Source: Streptomyces mirabilis
GTDB lineage: Bacteria > Actinomycetota > Actinomycetes > Streptomycetales > Streptomycetaceae
DNA: 64,000 nucleotides
Assembly: GCF_039503195.1 (NCBI RefSeq)
Contig: NZ_JBCJKP010000001.1
Location: 5,146,001 to 5,210,000, forward strand
Reading direction: 5' to 3'
Shown here: piece after piece, positions 15,701 through 22,806 of the stretch
How the letters are laid out: each line of letters opens with the position of its first letter
How positions within the stretch are numbered: the first letter of the stretch is position 1
Program-made: the position numbers and the translations under genes
The notes under the pieces: generated by a model
Told to the model about the DNA's origin: nothing
Seen by the model: only the letters and a program-made list of their open reading frames with translations
Database searches by the model: none

Positions 15701-16744
15701 CCCGACCACCTGAAGATCACCTTCCGGATCGTCGACGAGCGGCGCCGCAAGCTGGCCGAGGACAAGGACCTCTCGACCCTCCAGCTCCAGCTGAAGCCGA
15801 AGGCGCGCAAGGCGATCTCGCAGGCCGCGGCGGCGACGGCGGAGCGCGAGGGCGGCGAGTCCCTGGAACGCACGGGACTGACGGACTGGACGATCGGCAC
15901 GCTGACGCGCGTCTTCGAGACGCGCCGGGCCGGCCAGCCGGTGAAGGCGTACCCGGCCCTGGTCGACGACGGCCCGACGGCGGACACCGTCTCCGTACGT
16001 CTCTTCGACACGGAGGCCGAGCAGGCGCAGGCCATGTGGACGGGCACCCGGCGGCTGATCCTGCGCAACATCCCGGTGAACCCTGCCAAGTTCGCCTCGG
16101 ACAAGCTCACCAACGCCCAGAAGCTCGCCCTGTCCGCCAACCCGCACGGCTCCGTGCAGGCCCTGTTCGACGACTGCGCGACGGCGGCGGCGGACAAGCT
16201 GATCGGCGACTTCGGGGGCCCTGCGTGGGACGAGGAGTCGTACCGGAAGCTGTATGACAAGGTGCGCGCCGAGATCGTCGACACGACGGTCCGGACGGTG
16301 GGCCAGGTGCAGCAGGTCCTCGCCGCCTGGCAGGCCTGTGAGCGCCGCCTGAAGGCCACCAGCAGCCCCACCCTGCTGGCAAACCTCACGGACGTACGGA
16401 CGCAGCTGAACGCCCTGGTGAAGCCCGGCTTCGTCACGGCGACCGGCCTGCGCCGGCTCCCGGACCTGATGCGCTATCTCGTCGCCGCCGACCGCCGCCT
16501 GCAGCAGATGCCGACCGGCGTCCAGCGGGACACCACCCGCATGGAGAAGGTCCACGAGATGCAGGACGAGTACGCGTGGCTCCTGGAGCAGATGCCGCAG
16601 GGCCGGCCGGTCCCGCAGCAGGTCCTGGACATCCGCTGGATGATCGAGGAGCTCCGGGTCAGCTATTTCGCCCACGCGCTCGGCACGGCGTACCCGGTCT
16701 CCGACAAGCGCATCGTGAAGGCGATCGACGCGGCGGTGCCGTAA
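12767..16744 (+). CDS. hrpA: ATP-dependent RNA helicase HrpA (DEAH-box)
   Basis: A 1325-residue protein of full HrpA length. N-terminal helicase motifs: Walker A VAGETGSGKTTQIPK, TQPRRIAARTVAERVAEE, DEAHERSLNIDFLLGYL, ITSATIDPERF, VLATNVAETSLTVPGI and QRKGRCGRTSDGICIRLYSE. The HA2 and OB-fold regions follow, and then a long C-terminal DUF3418-type region (from about residue 700), characteristic of HrpA rather than HrpB. It unwinds RNA and in other bacteria resolves stalled ribosomes or processes mRNA. The start is ATG at 12767 with a weak purine-rich leader. It is monocistronic, ending before tRNA-Asp. Confidence 0.96.
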   Translation: MSTHPAPVLGDLAPRLAELSLRDAHRLGRRLEGARRIRKPEARTAVLAEIDAEVTKAEARMAERRTRVPAVSYPEQLPVSQKKSDIADAIRDHQVVIVAGETGSGKTTQIPKICLELGRGVRGMIGHTQPRRIAARTVAERVAEELDTPLGEAVGWKVRFTDQVNPDGTFVKLMTDGILLAEIQTDRELRAYDTIIIDEAHERSLNIDFLLGYLAQLLPKRPDLKVVITSATIDPERFSRHFGDAPIVEVSGRTYPVEVRYRPLLEEEGDDADRDQITAITDAVEELQAEGKGDILVFLSGEREIRDTADALTKKNYRFTEVLPLYARLSHAEQHRVFQPHTGRRIVLATNVAETSLTVPGIKYVIDPGNARISRYSHRTKVQRLPIEPVSQASANQRKGRCGRTSDGICIRLYSEDDFNTRPEFTDAEILRTNLASVILQMTAAGLGDIEKFPFIDPPDHRNIRDGVQLLQELGALDPSQKDVRKRLTDTGRKLAQLPVDPRLARMVLEADKNGCAREVMVIAAALSIQDPRERPADKQTQADQQHARFRDETSDFLAFLNLWRYVREQQKERGSSAFRRMCKQEYLNFLRIREWQDIYSQLRTVAKQMGIHLNEDDAAEQSVHVSLLAGLLSHVGMKDVKETGGESGRSTGKNEYLGARNAKFAIFPGSALFKKPPRFVMSAELVETSRLWARVNARIEPEWVEPLAEHLLKRTYSEPHWEKDQAAVMAYEKVTLYGVPIVAQRKVNYGRIDPETSRDLFIRNALVEGDWRTHHKFFADNRKLLTEVEELEHRARRRDILVDDETLFDFYDQRVPAHVVSGAHFDSWWKHKRHDEPELLDFERSMLINEKAGAVTKDDYPDSWRQGRLKFRVTYQFEPGADADGVTVHIPLQVLNQVTDEGFDWQIPGLREEVVTELIRSLPKPIRRNYVPAPNFAKRFLDQAVPLQEPLATTLARELKRMVGVPVTADDFDWSRVPDHLKITFRIVDERRRKLAEDKDLSTLQLQLKPKARKAISQAAAATAEREGGESLERTGLTDWTIGTLTRVFETRRAGQPVKAYPALVDDGPTADTVSVRLFDTEAEQAQAMWTGTRRLILRNIPVNPAKFASDKLTNAQKLALSANPHGSVQALFDDCATAAADKLIGDFGGPAWDEESYRKLYDKVRAEIVDTTVRTVGQVQQVLAAWQACERRLKATSSPTLLANLTDVRTQLNALVKPGFVTATGLRRLPDLMRYLVAADRRLQQMPTGVQRDTTRMEKVHEMQDEYAWLLEQMPQGRPVPQQVLDIRWMIEELRVSYFAHALGTAYPVSDKRIVKAIDAAVP

Positions 16745-16837
16745 CGGGACCTGCACGGTGGGTGAGTTCGACCCCGGGCTCACCCTCCTGTACAGTCTCT
16801 TCTCGCAGCACAGCGCAAGAAAGTGACTGCGAAACCT

Positions 16838-16912
16838 GGTCCTGTGGAGCAGTTTGGAGTGCTCGCCACCCTGTCAAGGTGGAGGCCGCGGGTTCAAATC
16901 CCGTCAGGACCG
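16838..16912 (+). tRNA. tRNA-Asp (GTC), second copy
   Basis: Identical over 75 nt to tRNA-Asp at 11810-11884. A possible promoter (TTCGAC, 18-nt spacer, TACAGT) lies about 50 nt upstream. Confidence 0.95.
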
Positions 16913-16921
16913 CAAGAGATA

Positions 16922-16953
16922 CGAGAGCCCGGGTCTTCGGACCCGGGCTCTCG
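16922..16953 (+). terminator. Terminator of tRNA-Asp
   Basis: A 14-bp perfect stem (16922-16935 with 16940-16953) with the stable TTCG tetraloop, 10 nt after the tRNA. Confidence 0.8.
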
Positions 16954-17208
16954 TGCGTACGCACTCCACGCGGAGCCAGCCCCCCGGCGGCGCACGTTCG
17001 GACCCCTGGGCGCGTATCCACGGACTCCGGGTGCCGTACGCCCCGTCACGCGCCTCACGCGCCCCCACCCCCACAGGGCCGCCCCCCAGGCCCTCCCATC
17101 GAACGCAGGACGCGGCCCGCCGGACCGGCGGAGCCCCCCGCACCTTGACGCCGTCACATTCGGCGGGTACCCCGGAATCCAGGGCACTCGACCTCCCGGA
17201 GGTGGTTC

Positions 17209-17397
17209 ATGGCGGCGTCCGCTCGGCACGAGACGCGCGCTCTGCTCCGCGCCCATCTGTCGGCCGCCTCCGGGTATCGCCATCTGACGCGGCACTGCCC
17301 GATCTGCCATCAGCTCCTGAGACTGGCCATGGAGCCCTCCGCGCGCGGCGAGGAGGACGAGACGGCGGCCGAGGACGAAACCCCCTCCCGTGCGTGA
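17209..17397 (+). CDS. Small conserved protein (DUF6274-like)
   Basis: A 62-residue protein, MAASARHETRALLRAHLSAA then SGYRHLTRHCPICHQLLRLA, ending in an acidic tail. The H-x-C-x-x-C-H arrangement (RHCPICHQ) could bind a metal, but no zinc-finger family is certain. This small gene regularly accompanies bldC in Streptomyces, convergent to it. GGAGGT 7 nt before the ATG supports the start. The function is unknown. Confidence 0.8.
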   Translation: MAASARHETRALLRAHLSAASGYRHLTRHCPICHQLLRLAMEPSARGEEDETAAEDETPSRA

Positions 17398-17412
17398 CCT
17401 CGCGCGGGAGGG
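17383..17412 (+). terminator. Terminator overlapping the end of the small DUF6274-like gene
   Basis: A 12-bp stem with one mismatch (17383-17394 with 17401-17412) that spans the stop codon. Confidence 0.6.
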
Positions 17413-17669
17413 CGCATCCGCCCAACTCCTTTAGCGCAGACGCGTCACAGGCAACAAGGACTCTGGCATGTGACGGGTGTCACCGCACAAGTTTTCAGAA
17501 GGGCTGAACTTACACCCCACCTACAACTGGTCAATTTAATATGTGCAATTGCACCACTCTCCGAGGGCTCCCACAGGAGATCCGACAGCCCTCCCCAGAC
17601 TCCGACAAGGCCGCTCACAGGCCCACCGCACGGCCCACACCAACGCCCCTCCGGCGCCTGAGCAGGGCA
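17413..17669. other. AT-rich intergenic segment with palindromes
   Basis: No confident gene. It contains GTGAC-GGGT-GTCAC near 17469 and the perfect 12-bp palindrome GTGCAATTGCAC at 17543-17554, preceded by AT-rich TCAATTTAATA. Two overlapping reading frames begin there but have no homology I recognise. It may hold a promoter or the operator of an unannotated small transcript. Confidence 0.4.
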
Positions 17670-17708
17670 CAAAAAAATCGCGCTGGACCCGGCGGAGTCC
17701 AGCGCGAT
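17670..17708 (-). terminator. Intrinsic terminator of bldC
   Basis: A 12-bp perfect stem (17677-17688 with 17697-17708) is followed on the minus strand by seven T residues. It lies about 140 nt beyond the bldC stop. Confidence 0.85.
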
Positions 17709-17845
17709 CGACGACGCACCCTTGTCGCATGTGTAACTGGGTCGGGCGTGAGCCCTGTTGGGGCAGGACCCGCGTCGCTTGGAGCTGTGGTTCGGGCGTC
17801 TTGACGGGTTGGGGGACCTGCCGAATTGCCCGGTTATGCGATTGT

Positions 17846-18052
17846 TCAGGCCTCGCTACGCTGCTGCGGGATACCCGCGAGTAGCGCGCGGACCTCAGCC
17901 TCGCGGTAGCGGCGGTGCCCGCCGAGCGTGCGGATGGATGTCAGCTTGCCGGCCTTCGCCCACCGCGTGACCGTCTTGGGGTCGACGCGGAACATCGTGG
18001 CGACCTCAGCCGGGGTCAGCAGCGGCTCGGCATCAGGGGTGCGAGCGGTCAT
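17846..18052 (-). CDS. bldC: Developmental regulator BldC (MerR-like DNA-binding protein)
   Basis: A 68-residue protein that is essentially one winged-helix MerR-type DNA-binding domain: LLTPAEVATMFRVDPKTVTR then WAKAGKLTSIRTLGGHRRYR. It has no effector or dimerisation domain. Length and sequence match Streptomyces BldC, which binds cooperatively to direct repeats and delays sporulation. The ATG at 18052 is preceded by GAGGAGG. An inverted repeat sits in its leader, and its own terminator lies downstream. Its convergent neighbour is the DUF6274-like gene. Confidence 0.97.
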   Translation of the reverse strand: MTARTPDAEPLLTPAEVATMFRVDPKTVTRWAKAGKLTSIRTLGGHRRYREAEVRALLAGIPQQRSEA

Positions 18053-18068
18053 GAGCGGCCTCCTCGGG

Positions 18069-18090
18069 AGAACCGAACCTTCTCGGTTCT
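18069..18090 (-). promoter_or_regulatory. Inverted repeat in bldC leader
   Basis: AGAACCGA-6 nt-TCGGTTCT is a perfect 8-bp inverted repeat 17 nt upstream of the bldC start codon. It is immediately upstream of the ribosome binding site and next to an AT-rich CTAAATTC stretch. It is a candidate operator or translation-controlling hairpin. Confidence 0.5.
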
Positions 18091-18758
18091 TTCCTCTAAA
18101 TTCTGCACCTTGACCCGCGTTGCCCGAAATGGCGGACGCGAGTCGAGTCGGTTATAGGACGAACGGCTTGTCCTCGGCACTACAACTACACCATCCGTCC
18201 AGCCGCGTCGGCCAAACCGATGGAATTGCCCTCCCAGGTGTTCATCAGCGACGGAAGCCGATGGACCATGCCATAGCGGACAGTCACGCCACTGTGACGA
18301 TCAGTCACAGGACGATCAGGAGTCGTCAGACCCCCCATAGCGGGCAATACCGAGATTCCCGCCCAAACATGGACGGATGGAGCCCTCCCCCGAGCTCCTT
18401 GTCCTATTTTGGCACGAGGAGGGGCAAGCGATGCAAGAGCCAGGTAAGTGCCATCCGTCACGCTTGACACATCGTTGACACAAAAGACCGGATCGGGACC
18501 TAGGTCCTGCCCTGCGCGGTCTTCTCCCGCAGTGAGGGTTCTTCAGCGTGCGAGGACCATACGTCAGTTCGGACGAACACCAGTGAGAAGCACATCACAC
18601 TTCTCGTGCGGCAAACCCGCCCCGGCCGTCCCGGGGCACACGGACGGACCCGAGGTACTCAGACACCCCACAGGACACATGGGTCCCACAGGGCACACAG
18701 AACCCACACGGCACACAGGACCCACGCGCCCCGCGGGCCCAGAGACCCCGGACGTCCC
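18091..18758. other. Long intergenic region upstream of bldC with 18-bp tandem repeats
   Basis: 668 nt without a convincing gene. It holds the bldC promoter region and the 12-bp palindrome GGACCTAGGTCC (18496-18507). GAGAAG-9 nt-CTTCTC lies near 18584-18604. Three tandem copies of an 18-bp CCCACA-rich unit (18667-18720), with a decayed fourth, lie 3' of the neighbouring gene. A 94-codon minus-strand frame at 18186-18470 lacks supporting features. Confidence 0.5.
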
Positions 18759-19607
18759 TCAGTTCGACGAGCGCCGGTCCCGGACCGAGCGCCAGCGCTC
18801 CACGAGCCGCCCGTACGCCTCGCCCGCCGCCGCCCCGTCCCCATGACGCAGCGCCTCGATGCCCTCGGCGACGTCGGCCGCCGAGTGGTCGTCCTCGAGG
18901 TGCCCGGCCGGCAGGGCGTGCACGAGCCCGCCGTAGTCCAGCTCGACCAGCGAGCGCGGATGGAACTCCTCCAGCCAGCGCCCCACGTCCACCAGGCCGT
19001 CGATGAGGGGTCCCTCGTCCAGGGTGTCCCGCAGGGTCTTCAGGGCGCGTGCCGTCCGCCGCCGCGCCTGCACCATCGGCGTCCGGTAGCGCAGCACGGG
19101 CGCGGCTCCGTCGCCGCCCGCCCCCTTCTCGTACCGCCGCTCCTCGTCGGTGACGAGCACGAACCAGTTCAGCGGCACCTGCCAGGTCGAGGTGCGGATC
19201 CACGGGCGGGCGTCGGGGTTGCGGGCCAGCCAGCGCTCGTAGTCGAGGGCCGCCTGGCGGCGTACGAGCGGCGGCAGGACCGCGTCCAGGACGGACGCGG
19301 GCAGTTCGTCGGCCAGCTCCTCCAGCGCCTGCCAGCCGCGCAGCCGGGTGCGCCAGGGACAGACGCAGAGCACTCCGTCGACACTCAGCACGAACGCGTC
19401 CGCGCTCTCGTGCACCGGCACGGGGATCGGCGGGGTGGGCAGCAGGTCGGCCAGGGAGCGGCGCAACTCGTCCTGGTACGACGGTCGCTCGGCGCGCCGT
19501 GCGTAGCGCGCCCAGTGGGTTCGCTCAGGCTCCGGGAAGGCGGCCAGCGGTTCGTACACGCGCAGATAGGACGCATACGGGACGATCACCGAGGACACCT
19601 TGGGCAC
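18759..19607 (-). CDS. Conserved Streptomyces protein of unknown function
   Basis: A 282-residue soluble protein starting MPKVSSVIVPYASYLRVYEP. It contains aromatic and acidic stretches (WIRTSTWQVPLNWFVLVTDEERRYE; RTPMVQARRRTARALKTLRDTLDEGPL) and a C-terminal acidic segment (LEDDHSAADVAEGIEALRHG). No catalytic motif is recognised. GTG at 19607 follows GGAG. It is always found between bldC and vdh in syntenic genomes as far as I recall. It is divergent from vdh and shares its intergenic promoter region. The function is unknown. Confidence 0.85.
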   Translation of the reverse strand: MPKVSSVIVPYASYLRVYEPLAAFPEPERTHWARYARRAERPSYQDELRRSLADLLPTPPIPVPVHESADAFVLSVDGVLCVCPWRTRLRGWQALEELADELPASVLDAVLPPLVRRQAALDYERWLARNPDARPWIRTSTWQVPLNWFVLVTDEERRYEKGAGGDGAAPVLRYRTPMVQARRRTARALKTLRDTLDEGPLIDGLVDVGRWLEEFHPRSLVELDYGGLVHALPAGHLEDDHSAADVAEGIEALRHGDGAAAGEAYGRLVERWRSVRDRRSSN

Positions 19608-19853
19608 CCCTGCTCCCTCCCCAACGGACCGGACACGAAACCCCGGGCGGGATCCCGGACGAGCGGCACGCGGGCGACCGGGAAATCACTGCAAATCGTC
19701 CCACGACCGTGCGGAAACGTACTCCAGGAGGAGGTGATCCTGAACACTGCGCGGATGGCGACCGGGCACAGGCTCTAATCTCATGCCCACGGAAGCCCGC
19801 CATCCGCACGGGCACCGTCCACAACCGCCGCTACTTACCTGGGAGTCACCACC

Positions 19854-20942
19854 GTGACCGACCTGACCGACGGCGTCCTGCACACCCTGTTCCATTCGGA
19901 CCAGGGGGGTCATGAGCAAGTCGTGCTCTGCCAGGACCGGGCCAGCGGCCTCAAGGCCGTCATCGCCATCCACTCCACCGCTCTGGGCCCCGCCCTGGGC
20001 GGGACGCGTTTCTACCCGTACGCGAGCGAGGAGGAGGCCGTCGCCGACGCGCTGAACCTCTCGCGCGGGATGTCGTACAAGAACGCCATGGCCGGTCTCG
20101 ACCACGGCGGCGGCAAGGCCGTGATCATCGGGGACCCCGAGCAGATCAAGAGCGAGGCCCTGCTCCTCGCCTACGGCCGGTTCGTGTCCTCGCTCGGCGG
20201 GCGCTACGTCACCGCGTGCGACGTCGGCACGTACGTCTCCGACATGGACGTCGTCGCGCGCGAGTGCCGCTGGACGACGGGCCGCTCGCCCGAGAACGGC
20301 GGCGCCGGCGACTCCTCGGTCCTGACCGCCTACGGGGTCTTCCAGGGCATGCGGGCCAGTGCCCAGCACCTGTGGGGCGACCCGACGCTGCGCGGCCGCA
20401 AGGTCGGCATCGCGGGCGTCGGCAAGGTGGGCCACCACCTTGTGGACCATCTGCGCGAGGACGGCGCCGAGGTCGTGATCACGGACGTACGCGACGAGTC
20501 CGTACGGCGGATCCTGGGCAAGCACCCGACGGGCGTCACGGCCGCCACGGACACCGAGGCGCTGATCCGCACCGAGGGCCTGGACATCTACGCCCCCTGC
20601 GCGCTGGGCGGGGCGCTGAACGACGCGTCCGTGCCGGCGCTCACCGCGCGGATCGTCTGCGGCGCCGCCAACAACCAGCTCGCGCACCCGGGTGTCGAGA
20701 AGGACCTCGCGGACCGCGGGATCCTCTACGCGCCCGACTACGTGGTGAACGCGGGCGGTGTCATCCAGGTCGCCGACGAGCTGCACGGCTTCGACTTCGA
20801 CCGGTGCAAGGCGAAGGCCACGAAGATCTTCGACACCACGCTGGACATCTTCGCACGTGCGAAGGAGGACGGGATTCCGCCGGCCGCGGCGGCCGACCGG
20901 ATCGCCGAGCAGCGGATGGCGGAAGCGCGCCGCCGCGGATAA
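19854..20942 (+). CDS. vdh: Valine (Leu/Phe/Val-family) dehydrogenase
   Basis: A 362-residue NAD-dependent amino acid dehydrogenase. The N-terminal catalytic domain has [14 protein letters not shown] and the lysine-bearing [17 protein letters not shown]. The Rossmann domain has [17 protein letters not shown], and [17 protein letters not shown] is near the end. It deaminates valine and other branched-chain amino acids to 2-oxo acids, feeding acyl-CoA precursors. Length and sequence match Streptomyces Vdh. The GTG at 19854 is used as the start. It is monocistronic. Confidence 0.95.
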   Translation: MTDLTDGVLHTLFHSDQGGHEQVVLCQDRASGLKAVIAIHSTALGPALGGTRFYPYASEEEAVADALNLSRGMSYKNAMAGLDHGGGKAVIIGDPEQIKSEALLLAYGRFVSSLGGRYVTACDVGTYVSDMDVVARECRWTTGRSPENGGAGDSSVLTAYGVFQGMRASAQHLWGDPTLRGRKVGIAGVGKVGHHLVDHLREDGAEVVITDVRDESVRRILGKHPTGVTAATDTEALIRTEGLDIYAPCALGGALNDASVPALTARIVCGAANNQLAHPGVEKDLADRGILYAPDYVVNAGGVIQVADELHGFDFDRCKAKATKIFDTTLDIFARAKEDGIPPAAAADRIAEQRMAEARRRG

Positions 20943-21263
20943 CGGAACCTTCCATTCCGTCACATTCCGCGTGTGTCCGGACGCTTGTCAGGAACCCGCC
21001 GAGGGGACACTTCGAGAGAACTCTCACTCCCGTCGGCGGGTCGTCCGCCAAGAAGAGGTTAAAATCGCGGTTGACCAGCGGGGACAGGGCACCTCGCAGG
21101 TTCTGGGCCAAGGCGCGTCCTGCGGGCGACGTACCGTATGGGCGCGGGCTCAGGTACCGTGGAAGCCCTACGGACCGGTCTCTCCATGGAGAGCCCGTTC
21201 CAGATCATGAACGCGTGTCAAGACTCTGGGGCCACCGAGCCCCGTATCCGAGGGGGTCGAGCC
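20943..21263. other. Intergenic region upstream of DUF3073 gene
   Basis: 321 nt without a gene. It includes the perfect 14-bp palindrome CTCTCCATGGAGAG (21180-21193), a repeated GTACCGT (about 21132 and 21154), and a TTGACC that may be a -35 element near 21071. Confidence 0.4.
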
Positions 21264-21518
21264 ATGGGGCGCGGCCGGGCAAAGGCCAAGCAGACGAAGG
21301 TCGCCCGCCAGCTGAAGTACAGCAGCGGCGGGACTGACCTCTCGCGTCTGGCCAATGAGCTGGGCGCTTCGACTTCGAGCCAGCCGCCGAATGGCGAGCC
21401 GTTCGAGGACGACGACGAGGAAGACGACCCGTACGCCCAGTACGCGGATCTCTACAACGACGACGATGAGGATGAGGACGACCAGTCCGGTCCACACTCT
21501 CAACGTCGCGGCGCTTGA
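21264..21518 (+). CDS. DUF3073 family protein
   Basis: An 84-residue protein. The basic N-terminus MGRGRAKAKQTKVARQLKYS is followed by SSGGTDLSRLANEL, which is diagnostic of DUF3073. A strongly acidic tail (EDDDEEDDPYAQYADLYNDD) follows. The bipolar charge suggests a nucleic-acid- or ribosome-associated role, but the function is unknown. GAGGGGG precedes the ATG. A strong terminator follows at 21611, between this gene and the convergent purM. Confidence 0.92.
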   Translation: MGRGRAKAKQTKVARQLKYSSGGTDLSRLANELGASTSSQPPNGEPFEDDDEEDDPYAQYADLYNDDDEDEDDQSGPHSQRRGA

Positions 21519-21610
21519 CGCACCAGCGTCCCTCGCGGTTTCCGCGATCTCTCGTAGCTGTAGCGGTGAGCAGATCTCTGTTGGCGGATTTCTCGTAGCA
21601 ACCGCACTTC

Positions 21611-21646
21611 ACCCGGTCCGGGGCCTCAACGCCGGACCGGGTTTTG
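21611..21646 (+). terminator. Terminator between DUF3073 gene and purM
   Basis: An 11-bp perfect stem (21611-21621 with 21632-21642) is followed by TTTT on the plus strand, between convergent genes. Confidence 0.8.
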
Positions 21647-21662
21647 TGCTGCCCCGAGGGCC

Positions 21663-22763
21663 TCAGCTCGCGTAGTCGCCGATCAGGGCCGCGCCCGTCG
21701 CGTGCTCGCCGCGCTCGGTGATCTCACCGGCGATCCAGGCGTCCACGCCGCGGTCCGCGAGGGTGGCCAGCGCCGCGTCCGCCGATTCCTCGGGGACGAT
21801 CGCGATCATGCCCACGCCCATGTTCAGCGTCTTCTCCAGCTCCAGACGCTCGACCTCACCGGTCCTGCCGACGAGGTCGAAGACCGGGGCCGGCGTCCAG
21901 GTCTCACGGTCCACGATCGCGTGCAGCCCGTCCGGGATCACCCGGGCCAGGTTGGCCGCGAGCCCGCCACCGGTGATGTGGCTGAAGGCGTGCACGTCGG
22001 TGGTCCTCGTCAGCGCCAGGCAGTCCAGCGAGTAGATCTTGGTGGGCTCCAGGAGCTCCTCGCCGAGCGAGCGGCCGAACTCCGCGACGTGCTGGTCCAG
22101 GCTGAGGTTCGCCCGGTCGAAGAGGACGTGCCGGACGAGCGAGTACCCGTTCGAGTGAAGACCGGAGGCCGCCATGGCGATCACCGCGTCACCCGTACGG
22201 ATACGATCCGGGCCGAGCAGCCGGTCGGCCTCCACCACGCCCGTACCCGCGCCCGCGACGTCGAAGTCGTCCGGACCGAGCAGACCCGGGTGTTCGGCCG
22301 TCTCGCCGCCCACCAGGGCGCAGCCCGCGAGCACACAGCCCTCGGCGATGCCCTTCACGATGGCCGCCACGCGCTCCGGGTGGACCTTGCCGACGCAGAT
22401 GTAATCGGTCATGAAGAGCGGCTCGGCGCCGCACACCACGATGTCGTCCATGACCATCGCGACCAGGTCGTGGCCGATGGTGTCGTACACGCCGAGCCGG
22501 CGGGCGAGGTCGACCTTGGTGCCCACGCCGTCCGTGGCGGAGGCGAGCAGCGGGCGCTCGTAGCGCTTGAGGGCGGAGGCGTCGAAGAGGCCGGCGAAGC
22601 CGCCGAGGCCGCCGAGGACCTCGGGGCGCTGCGTCTTCTTCACCCACTCCTTCATCAGTTCTACGGCGCGGTCGCCCGCTTCGATGTCGACGCCGGCAGC
22701 CGCGTAGGAAGCACCGGAAGCAGTGCCCGTCGCCGGAGGTGACTGATCAGACACAGAAGACAT
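21663..22763 (-). CDS. purM: Phosphoribosylformylglycinamidine cyclo-ligase (AIR synthetase)
   Basis: A 366-residue ATP-dependent ring-closing enzyme of de novo purine synthesis (FGAM to AIR). Signature regions: YAAAGVDIEAGDRAVELMK, LLASATDGVGTKVDLA, GGETAEHPGLLGPDDFDVAG, ITGGGLAANLARVIP and LNMGVGMIAIVP. The N-terminus carries about 15 extra residues before the core. It lies 43 nt downstream of purF on the same strand, so a purF-purM operon is likely. PurM is homologous to PurL, also encoded in this window. Confidence 0.97.
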   Translation of the reverse strand: MSSVSDQSPPATGTASGASYAAAGVDIEAGDRAVELMKEWVKKTQRPEVLGGLGGFAGLFDASALKRYERPLLASATDGVGTKVDLARRLGVYDTIGHDLVAMVMDDIVVCGAEPLFMTDYICVGKVHPERVAAIVKGIAEGCVLAGCALVGGETAEHPGLLGPDDFDVAGAGTGVVEADRLLGPDRIRTGDAVIAMAASGLHSNGYSLVRHVLFDRANLSLDQHVAEFGRSLGEELLEPTKIYSLDCLALTRTTDVHAFSHITGGGLAANLARVIPDGLHAIVDRETWTPAPVFDLVGRTGEVERLELEKTLNMGVGMIAIVPEESADAALATLADRGVDAWIAGEITERGEHATGAALIGDYAS

Positions 22764-22806
22764 TGCCTGGGATCTTTCGGGTTGGTGAAACGGGGCTCTG
22801 CGGCGG

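Noticed and set aside
12092..16783. Long minus-strand frames opposite hrpA
   Set aside because: They mirror the helicase gene in the complementary frame. No starts with ribosome sites and no known motifs.
18186..18470. 94-codon minus-strand frame upstream of bldC
   Set aside because: No ribosome site, no recognisable family, and it spans the likely bldC promoter region. Left as intergenic.
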